From Meghimatium bilineatum (Eukaryota; Mollusca; Gastropoda; Stylommatophora; Philomycidae): a stretch of DNA of 64,000 nt. Positions 39,652 through 48,811 of the stretch are shown in pieces; within the stretch, counting starts at the first letter, position 1; each line of letters opens with the position of its first letter. The position numbers and the translations under genes were made by a program. The DNA lies in the NCBI GenBank assembly GCA_034231615.1, contig CM067298.1, forward strand, positions 873,834 to 937,833, written 5' to 3'. The notes beneath the pieces were generated by a model. It was given only the letters and a program-made list of their open reading frames with translations, ran no database searches and was not told where the DNA came from.

Positions 39652-42035
39652 TCACAAGGCAACACACAAAAATCATCACAGATAATTTTATATGGGTTTT
39701 GTAGTATTTGGTTAGCTGATTTCAAATCTGTCTTTAGTTTTTACCTACCACGTAACATTTTTTTGTAATAGCTAATTATAATATCTTTCAACAGTGGTTA
39801 TGACCACAAATCGAGTACAATGTTTTATTTAGATTGGTATCGATACTTTATTACTGGCTGTTACAATTTTGTTCAGTTTCGGGTCACGTGATTTAGTATC
39901 GATGCTACCATTTTTGTGTATTCGATAGGATAGTAAATCCATTTATACACGTGTGGTGTTTGCTTAAAGTAATTACGACAAGTATATTATGAGATTTCGT
40001 TGTTTTGTACTTTCTTTTATTTTAAAGGTTGCAAAAACCTTGCATTTGTGTACTTGATAACTTATTTTGTGTACTTATTAACTTATTATCATGCCTAGAA
40101 GATGCATCAATCATCCAAACTGTTTCTGTTTTGTGTGTGGTTCATTTGTGACGAAATCACAGCGGCGCACAATTTCAGATGATCTAAAGAAGATATACAT
40201 ATTGTATTTTGGCTGTCCACTGGGTGATCAGGATAAATCTTGGGCTCCACATATCATATGTACCAGTTGTTCAAGCGGACTACGTGACTGGCTAAATGGC
40301 CGCAAGGCAGCTATGCCATTTGCAATTCCAATGTTATGGAGGGAACCGCGAGACCATGTCAATGATTGCTACTTTTGTCTGGTGAACACACATGGATTCT
40401 CTGCTAAAAATAAACAGAACATTGTATATCCTAGCTTAGATTCTGCCATCAGGCCTGTTCCACATGACGATTCATTGCCTATTCCTTTACCTCCTTCTGG
40501 TGGACTCGTATCTATGCAAGATGGGGAGGAATGCAGTGAAAACACAGCTGTTCACAATGCAGACTCAACTGATCCAGATTATACTGTTGATGAATGTTTA
40601 GAACCTAAGACTTTTACACAGGCAGAGCTGAATGATCTTATTCGTGATCTAAATCTGTCTAAAGATAAAGCAGAACTTCTTGCTTCAAGGCTTAAGCAAA
40701 CGCATTTGCTTGCAAGGGACGTTAACATAACTTATTATAGAAAACGAAATCTCAACATGACGACGTTCTTCAATGTTGACGGCTCATTGAGTTATTGTCA
40801 GGACATCGATGGTCTCTTCAACAGTTTATCACAAGTGCATGATCCATCAGAATGGCGTCTCTTCATTGATTCCTCGCGAAGAAGCTTAAAGGCAGTTCTT
40901 TTGCACAATGGAAATTTAAAACCAAGCATACCAGTTGCACATTCTGTTTATCTGAAAGAATCTTATTACAACATGAACAGTTTGCTTGAAGTTATCCATT
41001 ATAAAACACACCAGTGGAACATCTGTGGTGATCTAAAGGTCATTGGCATGTTTATGGGCATGCAAGGAGGATTCACTAAATACTGCTGTTTCCTATGCCT
41101 ATGGGATAGTCGAGCAACAGCGGAACATTATGTCAAACGTGTCTGGGAGCCCAGGCATATCTATACGCCAGGAGCAAGCAGTGTCCAAAATATGCCCCTT
41201 GTTGATCCACAGAAAATATTTCTGCCACCTCTCCATATTAAGCTAGGACTGATGAAAACCCTTGTGAAGACCATGGGTAAGACAAACTCAGAAGGTTTTC
41301 AGTACCTTGTTAATAAATTCCCAAACATCACTGCTGCAAAAATGAAGGAAGGGATATTTATAGGTCCACAAATCAGATCTGTTTTACAAGATGAAGGTTT
41401 CAAACAGTCTCTGTCAGGAGCTGAGCTAGAAGCCTGGGAGGCATTCAAGTGGGTCTGTGAAAACTTTCTTGGTAATCATAAGTCCCCTACGTACAGGGAA
41501 GGAGTTCAGCGTCTAATAGATTCTTACCAGAACCTTGGCTGTCGCATGTCATTAAAAGTGCACTTCTTGCACTCCCATGTAGATTTCTTCCCAGAAAATC
41601 TTGGTATGGTGAGTGAAGAGCAAGGAGAACGTTTTCACCAGGACATTCAGTTAATGGAGCGCCGTTATCAAGGTTTGTGGAATGAGAGTATGATGGCCGA
41701 CTTCTGCTGGATGCTATTCCGTGATAATCCAGGCGAAGAATATAACAGAAAATCAAATTCCAAGCATTTTTGAAGAAACATTCTACATATCTATGCTGTG
41801 ATGTGAGTATATTTGATTTAGTCTAGAAGATGTGAATCATTTGCTTAATTGATGTTTGCGATTCTCGAAAAAATACAGCCAAGTTCCGTGAAAACTAACA
41901 TCACTCATAACTTTAAAACTTGACGTGATAGAAAAAAAACTGATACCAGATCTGAAATCAGCGCCAAAAAATCCTTTAGAAAAGTGTATTTTGGTTTCAG
42001 ATGATTAAAAAAAGTTTTATTTTGTTGCCTTGTGA
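39652..42035 (+). mobile_element. TE-J: DNA transposon-like element of unassigned family
   Basis: The ends are inverse: TCACAAGGCAACA at 39652-39664 against TGTTGCCTTGTGA at 42023-42035. Inside, a longer imperfect inverted repeat continues: GCTGATTTCAAATCTG at 39715-39730 pairs with CAGATCTGAAATCAGC at 41947-41962. CTACCACGTA (about 39745-39754) pairs with the ACGTGATAG region (41923-41931). Spacings match (38 against 39 nt). The interrupted LINE-B copy resumes immediately outside the right end, fixing the borders independently. No clear target-site duplication is visible; at most a very short one. It holds a single intact ORF. Confidence 0.88.
40091..41773 (+). CDS. TE-J protein, 560 residues, putative transposase
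   Basis: I know no characterised function. Seen: a Cys-rich N-terminus (C5, C11, C13, C16, C57, C60) followed by DCYFC (C93, C96), resembling a ZAD-like or other zinc-binding module. A Ser/Asp-rich linker and helical stretch (FTQAELNDLIRDLNLSKDKA) follow. The core has EWRLFIDSSRRSLKAVLLHN with Asp260, NICGDLKVIGMFMGMQGG with Asp314, a CFLC pair (C333, C336) in TKYCCFLCLWDSR, and HSHVDFFPENLGMVSEEQGE with Glu509/510/513 then RFHQ. Inferred: an RNase H-fold DDE nuclease with Asp260, Asp314 and one of these Glu residues, the Cys pair lying between D2 and E as in several eukaryotic transposases. One exon, no lesions. Confidence 0.75.
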   Translation: MPRRCINHPNCFCFVCGSFVTKSQRRTISDDLKKIYILYFGCPLGDQDKSWAPHIICTSCSSGLRDWLNGRKAAMPFAIPMLWREPRDHVNDCYFCLVNTHGFSAKNKQNIVYPSLDSAIRPVPHDDSLPIPLPPSGGLVSMQDGEECSENTAVHNADSTDPDYTVDECLEPKTFTQAELNDLIRDLNLSKDKAELLASRLKQTHLLARDVNITYYRKRNLNMTTFFNVDGSLSYCQDIDGLFNSLSQVHDPSEWRLFIDSSRRSLKAVLLHNGNLKPSIPVAHSVYLKESYYNMNSLLEVIHYKTHQWNICGDLKVIGMFMGMQGGFTKYCCFLCLWDSRATAEHYVKRVWEPRHIYTPGASSVQNMPLVDPQKIFLPPLHIKLGLMKTLVKTMGKTNSEGFQYLVNKFPNITAAKMKEGIFIGPQIRSVLQDEGFKQSLSGAELEAWEAFKWVCENFLGNHKSPTYREGVQRLIDSYQNLGCRMSLKVHFLHSHVDFFPENLGMVSEEQGERFHQDIQLMERRYQGLWNESMMADFCWMLFRDNPGEEYNRKSNSKHF

Positions 42036-42092
42036 AATCTTTCTACCCCTGACACTGAATGGCAACACTGGGTTTAACGAATAGATAGATCG
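42036..42092 (+). pseudogene. LINE-B-type copy, right part and tail
   Basis: CTTTCTACCCCTGACACTG matches LINE-B CTTCCACCCCTGATTCTG, and the GAATAGATAGAT tail ends the element. Confidence 0.75.
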
Positions 42093-42286
42093 CTAGACAC
42101 TCCCATTTCTGGCATTTTATTTTTATGTATGCGCTCTCAGCCTCATTGACATCATCTTCATTGTGCAATGAATTTATGACTGCCCTAATTTATCTCTTCT
42201 CAGCATTGTGCCTTCTATCGCCGCATTGTCTGTCAATACGTCGGCTCTCTCGTTTCCTCTGACCCCAGCATGACCAGGACAGTATA
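42093..42286 (-). pseudogene. LINE-F RNase H copy, 3' part (split by pogo-like element)
   Basis: It encodes YCPGHAGVRGNERADVLTDN then AAIEGTMLRRDK. It continues at 44675 after the 2.4-kb insertion. Confidence 0.88.
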
Positions 42287-42839
42287 GGGTAGCCGGGGGT
42301 AAAGATACGCTGGGGGCAAAGATTCGCAGTCGTTTTTTTCCGGAACTATGGGTTTTTCCCGCAAACCACGTGGCAACGCCGGACGCTAACATCCGTTTCT
42401 GTCACACAACGAATTTTCATCGGTCACGGGCAGGTCATTTTTGAGCTATGAGGTAAATTCATTTTTTAACGTTCTCGATCTAACTTTTTTCCACTTCTCA
42501 CTCTTTGTGAGAAGTTATCATTACTGTCATGTTATTTTACATATCTAAACTGAAAACTATATTGTATTGTTAAGTTATTAAGCATGTTACATTGTCAAGA
42601 TAATTTTTGTTTTCATGATATTTTATAAAAATTGTGAACAGTGTGATTTTGGGGTAACGCCGCGCACACTGACGGGGCAAACATGCGCTGCTGACTGACT
42701 GCGCATGTTTGCCCCAGTCACTTCCCCCTCATGTTGCCAAATATTTAAACCAATATTTTATTGTCACGTTATGTTTCTTTTTAGGAATTACAAACGGAAA
42801 ATTGAGAAAATGATGCCACTGACTGAAAATGAAGCAGTC

Positions 42840-43712
42840 GCTGCTATAGATGCACAATCCCTTCCGATCATAGATGCACAATCTCCACGGGTCATAGTTG
42901 TACGGTCTCCGCCGATAATAGATGCACGTTCTCCGCCGATAATAGATGCACTTTCTCCGCTATTCATAGTTGCACGATCCCTGTCGGTTATAGCTGCACA
43001 ATCTTCACGGGTCATAGTTGTACGACCTCCGCAGATAATAGATGCACGACCTCCGCCGATGCACGATCCCCGCTATTCATAGATGCACGTTCTCCGCTAT
43101 TCATAGATGCACGTTCTCCGCTATTCATAGATGCACGTTCTCCGCCGGTCATAGATGCACGATTTCCGCCGGACATAATTGCAATATCTCCGCCGGTCAT
43201 AATTGCGCTATCTCAGCCGGTCATAACTGCACTATCTCTGCCAGTCATAGGTACACGTTCTCCGCTATTCATAGATGCACGTTCTCCGCCGGTCATAGAT
43301 GCACGATTTCCGCCGGACATAATTGCAATATCTCCGCCGGTCATAATTGCGCTATCTCCGCCGGTCATAACTGCACTATCTCTGCCAGTCATAGTTACAC
43401 GTTCTCCACTATTCATAGATGCACGATCTCCTCTATTCATAGATGCACAATCTCCGCCAGTCATAGATGCACGTTCTCCGCCAGTCATAGATGCACAATC
43501 TCCGCCAGTCATAGATGCACAATCTCCGCCAGTCATAGATGCACAATCTCCGCCAGTCATAGATGCATAATCTCCGCTATTCATAGATGCACAATCTCCG
43601 CCAGTCAAAGATGCATAATTGCCGCCGGTCATAGTTGCACGATCTCTGCCTGTCATAGTTGTACGATCTCCGCTGATCATAGATGCACGACCTCCGCTAT
43701 TCATAGATAGTT
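42840..43712. repeat. 24-bp tandem repeat inside the pogo-like element, about 36 copies
   Basis: The unit CATAGATGCACGATCTCCGC plus CGGT is exactly eight codons. The array is therefore open in three frames: SPPIIDAR-like and CTISASHR-like on plus, ASMTGGDC-like on minus (up to 222 residues). The frame starting at the RNYKRK remnant switches after about 11 units. I treat the long ORFs as consequences of the period. Confidence 0.95.
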
Positions 43713-43915
43713 GGAATTATAGTCAAACGCTTTATAGAGCACTACAACACGTTGTTATAGTTTTAAACGGATCTAAGCACCCATTCTCTGTATTAAATTT
43801 TGTTTTTCATATTTACGTTTTTTCATTTTTTTTCGTATTAAAGTTACATAAAGATGCATATGCCTAGACTTTGTGCTCTATAATCTTCCCACATTGTGAC
43901 TGACTATGTTTAGAT

Positions 43916-44332
43916 AATAATACTCACGTGTAAAACAGGTAATGAAGTCCTACTGAATGATGACTAAAACACTACACACTATCACTAACGGATGTAAATA
44001 TGGTACATATAACAAAACAAAACACAGAATATAATCTACAGATGACAATACACAGGACAAAGTCGACGTTTCGGACATTAGCACCACATTTCACTCGGAT
44101 ACGCATTCATTTTTACTTGTGTTTTTTTTAATGTTTGTATGTTATGTCCGTATCTTGAAAAAGGCCTATTGGTCCGAAACGTCGACTTTGTCCTGTGTAT
44201 TGTCATCTGTAGATTATATTCTGTGTTTTGTTTTGTTATATGTACCATATTTACATCCGTTAGTGATAGTGTGTAGTGTTTTAGTCATCATTCAGTAGGA
44301 CTTCATTACCTGTTTTACACGTGAGTATTATT
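43916..44332. repeat. perfect 160-bp inverted repeat with 97-bp loop
   Basis: Arms 43916-44075 and 44173-44332 are exact inverse complements by eye. Next to the loop is CTTGAAAAAGGCCTATTGG then TCCGAAACGTCGAC, the same motif class as the foldback at 22552-22926. It is nested within the pogo-like element. Confidence 0.95.
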
Positions 44333-44674
44333 TTCCATTATGTTCTACTAGCAGTACCACCTTCTATTGATTATTATATGTTTAGATAGGAAGTGACGTT
44401 GTTATTTTGCTGGTTTTGTCAATTTTCCCATGATTTTGTAATTGTTTTTGCCTGCGTGTGTTTGCCCCAGAAATTGGGGCAAAGGTGGGATTATACTCAT
44501 GTTCATAAAATCTCATTCTACGGACTAAACGTGATTGTATGTTGTAAATACTCTGACGATTGTTAGATGGATGGATAAGCTACACACTGCTGCTAGTTTG
44601 GTCTCTCATAGTTAAGTCTATTTGTCAGAATACGGAAAAAAGTGAAAAACGCGCATCATTGCCCCCGGCTACCC

Positions 44675-45060
44675 TATCCATGTAATGCTCTGGACAATTG
44701 AGTTATTCAATAAATCACACCATTTCCTTCTCGGCATGCATTCTTCTATCTCTGTCAGCATGCTATGAGAGTCTGTGAGTAAGCCTATTACCAGGTGCGT
44801 GGATAGATCAAGTATCAACCAATCCGGTGCTGCTGTAACTCCCCATCCCCATGCTCGATGTGACAGTGGGGGTATGCAGATTATTTCTCCTCCAATTTCT
44901 CGCCGTTTCTGTAGGCAACAAAACCCCAACCACTTTTATTTGTATTTCTGTTGACTGGGCCGTCTGTCAAACTACAGGAGTAAAATGCCAAGAAAGTCTT
45001 TATGGACCCAAGACATTCGGGAATGTCTGCACATGTCCTTAAAAGAGGCGGGGTAGTTTG
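44675..45060 (-). pseudogene. LINE-F RNase H copy, 5' part
   Basis: From 45060 leftward: CSLTDGPVNRNTNKSGWGFV, AYRNGEKLEEK (first RNase H strand), then LTHRLS (TDSQSML equivalent, shifted) and FIE.LNCPEHYMD reaching the pogo-like element. It has frameshifts. Confidence 0.8.
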
Positions 45061-45201
45061 CTCAAGACCGCGGAGAATTCAAGAGATCCATAGGGAAGAA
45101 TGTGTTCTTTAAAGAATACGTCACTGGATGATGATGCTAAGCCGTCTGTGTATTTTAATATTTCTTGTGATTTCAACTGTAGCCTAACTTGGCGAGCTTA
45201 T

Positions 45202-45834
45202 GTTATGTTATGTTCCTCCAGGGCCATAGGCGGCGCATAGGGCAGAAACCATAGCTTTCCATTTCTGTCTTTGTGTTGCCAGGTCTTTCAATTGTTGCGT
45301 GTTGTTTAGGTTCATTGACATGCCTTCTCTATTAATGGTTCTTCGTAGAGTTTCTCTAGGTCTCCCTCTTCTTCTTACTCCAGGTGGCACCCAATATAGT
45401 GATTGCTGGGGAATTCTTAGGCTGTTCATTCTGAGAACATGGCCGATGTAAGTCCAACGCCTTTGTCTAATGAAGGAAGATATATAGGTTTGTTTGCTTT
45501 CCTCTCTTATAGTAGTGTTAGATTTAAAGTCACTCCACTTAACGTTCAGAATGGTACGTAGGCATTTGTTTTCAAAGGAGTCGAGTCTTTTATCTGTGGC
45601 TTTTGTGGCTTTCCAACTTTCGCACCCATATGATAGAATAGGGATGATGTTGGAGTTAAATAACTTGAGTTTTGTGGTGTTTCTTAGTGTGTTTGACGTC
45701 CATATGTTGCGTAGTTTATTGAAAGCACCCGCTGCAAGGGCAATACGGTGTAAAATTTCTTTTGATGAGTCTCCATCCAATGCTATATTGGTGCCTAAAT
45801 ATGTAAAATTGTTGTCTTTTAATAATGGAACATT
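45202..45834 (-). mobile_element. LINE-D copy 2, 5'-truncated, with target-site duplication
   Basis: The 13-bp duplication TTGGCGAGCTTAT lies at 45189-45201 and 45835-45847. From MDGDSSKEILHRIALAAGAF through LSYGCESWKATKATDKRLDS to QRQKWKAMVSALCAAYGPGG it differs from copy 1 (7871-8699) at only a few residues. It keeps the final codons that copy 1 lacks because of an earlier stop. The tail is (ATAAC)n-like. Confidence 0.93.
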
Positions 45835-45899
45835 TTGGCGAGCTTATACAGCTGCAATATAACCTGGGCCTTTAGACCAGTCCATTTCCGACACACTTG

Positions 45900-46395
45900 A
45901 TCTAATTCACATACTTTCAGCCTCTGCCATCCATAATCTGCCACGCTTGATTTGTTTCCTCTGACTCATCTAGACGTTGGTGTAATGGATGGTGATTGTA
46001 TTCTGTTAGTTTATGGTACGACAACCTGCGCTACCTGATGTGACACTCTAATACTTGGGAGATCAAGCAGAAATCTCATAGCAGAGATGGGTGTATCATA
46101 CTCCAGTACCACTCTCATTGCCTTATTTTGGGCTTTTTTCGATCTATTAACTTGTGTCTGTTGTGACAGTGTTAGTAGGCCGAGGCCATAACATATGACA
46201 TATATCACCATCTCTTGTAGAAGTAGAAACAGTAACTATTTTTGCATGTCGAAGGTCGCTATAACCTTGATAACACTGATTCCTCTTTTAGCCTTCTGAG
46301 TCATAGGGCCTATGCCTTTTTGTGGTGTGTTTGTTGAATAAAAGACTTCTATCACATGTTATCCCAAGATATTCCGTGCCATGCATTTGTTCAGC
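45900..46395 (-). pseudogene. LINE RT C-terminal fragment (LINE-E-like)
   Basis: From 46395 leftward: RNILG, MVIYVICYGLGLLTLSQQTQ and NKAMRVVLEYDTPISAMRFL then LDLPSI. This corresponds to VVEYALAILTLSQTQIERLD and AMRIILGCTRDT..RAMRYL in LINE-E (63770-63910). Confidence 0.75.
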
Positions 46396-46399
46396 TAAA

Positions 46400-46655
46400 G
46401 CTCACACGCTGCTTGGAAAGTAATAAAATAGATGGTATGAAAGTTGGAAAGTAATAAAATAGATGGTATGAAAGTTGGAAAGTAATAAAATAGATGGTAT
46501 GAAAGTTGGAAAATAGCATAGGCCTAGTAGACGGTATAGGCCTACTAGAGGGTATATGCCTACTAGAGGGTATACGCCTAGTAGACGGTATAGGCCTATT
46601 AGAGGGTATAGGCCTACTAGAGGGTATAGACCTAGTAGACGGTTGGAAAATGGAT
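46400..46655. repeat. two adjacent tandem arrays (31-bp and 18-bp units)
   Basis: First, about 3 copies of AAAGTAATAAAATAGATGGT plus ATGAAAGTTGG. Then about 8 copies of GGCCTACTAGAGGGTATA with GTAGACGG variants. Confidence 0.93.
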
Positions 46656-46912
46656 GATACGAAAGTTGAAAAGTAGTTTAGTTTTCTGAATTGACGCTGA
46701 CGCAAAATTGGCAGACACGTGTGTGTTCGTTCTCTCCCAGTACATGACATCACAATGTACAGACACATGGGTGTTCGGTCTCTTATATATAGTACATAAA
46801 CACAATTCATTAGTTAGAAACAGTTTATTTTTAAAACATTTATATGTTTACATTTATATTATTACCTTTACAAAGTTCAATGTTTGCATAGAAATCATTC
46901 TTTTCTCCACAG

Positions 46913-47111
46913 AGCAACTGTGTGGACACAAAGTTCTGAATTATATGATCTAGATTCTATAAGCTTTAATCCAAGTCGTATTCCAACTAGTTTCACATTA
47001 AACATATTTTATAATTTAGCATTCAAGGAAGTTCAGAATACACGCACTGAAGAAAGCAAGTTTTTTTCTTCAAAAATAGCCCTCACGCCGTTCACACACA
47101 ACGTCGCTTAG
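46913..47111 (+). CDS. candidate terminal exon of an unidentified gene
   Basis: The strong acceptor ATTCTTTTCTCCACAG ends at 46912. The following frame runs 66 codons to TAG (47109-47111): ATVWTQSSELYDLDSISFNP, then SRIPTSFTLNIFYNLAFKEV and a Lys/Thr/Ser-rich end (IALTPFTHNVA). AATAAA occurs at 47238. It is not repeat-like, and its composition is that of ordinary coding sequence. I do not recognise the protein and see no upstream exons. Confidence 0.4.
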
Positions 47112-47180
47112 GTACTATCTTGTCTGATGAGATTGATCATTGTGCCACTTCTGGCGTATACTTCGATACGTCAATCAATG

Positions 47181-47194
47181 ATCACCATGGTAAC
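47181..47194. promoter_or_regulatory. X-box-like RFX site
   Basis: ATCACCATGGTAAC has a perfect right half (GGTAAC) and one mismatch in the left half (ATCACC for GTNRCC). It lies about 20 bp upstream of an ATG (47215) opening MAFEIILEIKCG before a GGTAAA donor-like site. It may be a second ciliary promoter or chance. Confidence 0.3.
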
Positions 47195-47249
47195 AGTTGA
47201 ATCATCAAAGATAAATGGCGTTTGAAATTATTCTGGAAATAAAATGTGG

Positions 47250-47820
47250 GTAAATGGCTACGCGGCAACTATTTCCTTGTTCTGCTTTAAAATCTGTGAC
47301 AATCATTTTATGGGTAGCTGTCAGCACGGTATTCCTTTATTCGTCACCATCCACGTTACTATCAATACTTGTAGGCTAAATTGGGATTCATCTTTCTAAA
47401 GATATACATTTGACTTTTGATGTTATGCTCTTTGACTGTTTACATAAAATAGACATAAAGTGACCAATGAAAATCACTGGGAAAGTTTTATGAGTCACTT
47501 TAGAAGGATGAATTTCGATTAGGTAACATGACTGTATACATGACGAAAGACGGTTTAATTGCCCAGATTTGGTCAAAGATGAAATCAGATATTTCTAAAC
47601 AGGACTAGCTGAAATGTCTAAAATTGACTAGCCGTGTTGTTAACTTTACTACCAGAGAAAACATGTGGGCTAGGTCAACTATAAATCCAATTCCCGATAT
47701 TATAGCAGAGTAGACTATATCGTGGGTCAATGTTCTTTGTCACTTCGTAAAATCTGACACGAAATAGATGGGTTGTAATTGTGAGTGTTTCGCTCACCGA
47801 AGAAGGATGCGTTGAACCAT
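47250..47820. other. no gene or repeat recognised
   Basis: This is one of few stretches in the right half without recognisable transposon sequence. Confidence 0.4.
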
Positions 47821-47824
47821 TGAT

Positions 47825-47955
47825 TGGCAAAATAAAACGGCGACACAATGCATTCCCATTCGCTGGACTACATCCTGTTGGAAATCTACAAGTAGGTTAT
47901 ATAGTAGGACCATTGTTCTTCTACAAAAGAGATTCAGCGGGAGTTTGAGCATGAA
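47825..47955. repeat. dispersed repeat R1, copy 3
   Basis: It is in the same orientation as copy 1, with an inserted TATATAGTAGGAC variant around the AGGACCATTGTTCT core. Confidence 0.75.
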
Positions 47956-48315
47956 CACTGAAAAAGAAGAATAGTGTTTCACAGTAGTATGTCACATGCC
48001 ACGGTTTAATACTTATTTTGTTCTCATTGACTGGACATTTTTCGCAATAACAGCCCAAAAATAAGCTTCAGAAAAAGAAAGAAAAAACCACTAGATAATT
48101 TGGGGGGAGGGATGTGTTTGTAGTGCTCTAACACCCCCCCCCTCCCATATCAAATCGGAACGTGACTTTTAGCACTAGGAATTTGACCAAAACTAATATT
48201 TAAAAAAAAAACATTCCTTAGCATCTTGTGGCAAAAAGATCATCCAATTATCAATAAGAAAATTGCAGGAACACTTACAAATAAAAACGTGCAAAAGAAA
48301 ATTGCACGAAAACGT

Positions 48316-48476
<161 letters not shown>

Positions 48477-48479
48477 CTA

Positions 48480-48811
48480 TGAGATTACATTCGGGAACAG
48501 TAAGAGTAGGACAGTGGAGATGTCAAAATTGGAAGACATCAAGTTTATTTTCTTGCTGGTCAACTGGATGTTCAAGGCTTTTATGAGAAGAATGTTTGTC
48601 AACAGCGAACTAGACATCAGGACATCTATACAAGTGTCCGGAGTACAATCATGATAATCCGAAGCAGGGACGATATCATGTAAAGAGGTAGCCGCATCAA
48701 TCGCCACCAATCAAAATACATTGTCAGGGGCGGAATTTCGTAGAAAAACCATTAAAGGGGACGGCATTTCGAATACTTGCATCATACTGAGCACATTTAC
48801 TGCTCGGTCCC
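48480..48811. other. no gene recognised; host flank of LINE-I
   Basis: ATACAAGTGTCCGGAGTACA at 48628 recalls the sequence near 31150. The last 12 bases are the left copy of the LINE-I target-site duplication. Confidence 0.4.

Larger units (their letters stand above)
42287..44674 (+). mobile_element. pogo-like DNA transposon, non-autonomous, repeat-filled
   Basis: The inverted ends begin GGGTAGCCGGGGG and match at about 21 of 24 positions. The TA target duplication (42285-42286 and 44675-44676) is proved by the uninterrupted LINE-F copy at 35335-35350. GGGGCAAA motifs recur in subterminal hairpins (42677-42718 with perfect 15-bp arms, and about 44464-44487). After the acceptor-like TTCTTTTTAG at 42784, RNYKRKIEKMMPLTENEAVA resembles the start of pogo-family transposases (RNYKRK). 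The rest of the transposase is absent and replaced by a 24-bp repeat array and a palindrome. Confidence 0.85.

Noticed and set aside
39652..42035. Assigning TE-J to CACTA because its ends contain CAC...GTG
   Set aside because: The termini are CACAAGG, not CACTR, no 2-3 bp duplication is clear, and the protein lacks motifs I would require for that superfamily.
43042..43710. 222-residue repetitive ORF as a real structural protein
   Set aside because: The 24-bp period keeps three frames open at once and it lies inside a transposon, so openness carries no information. Kept only as a question.
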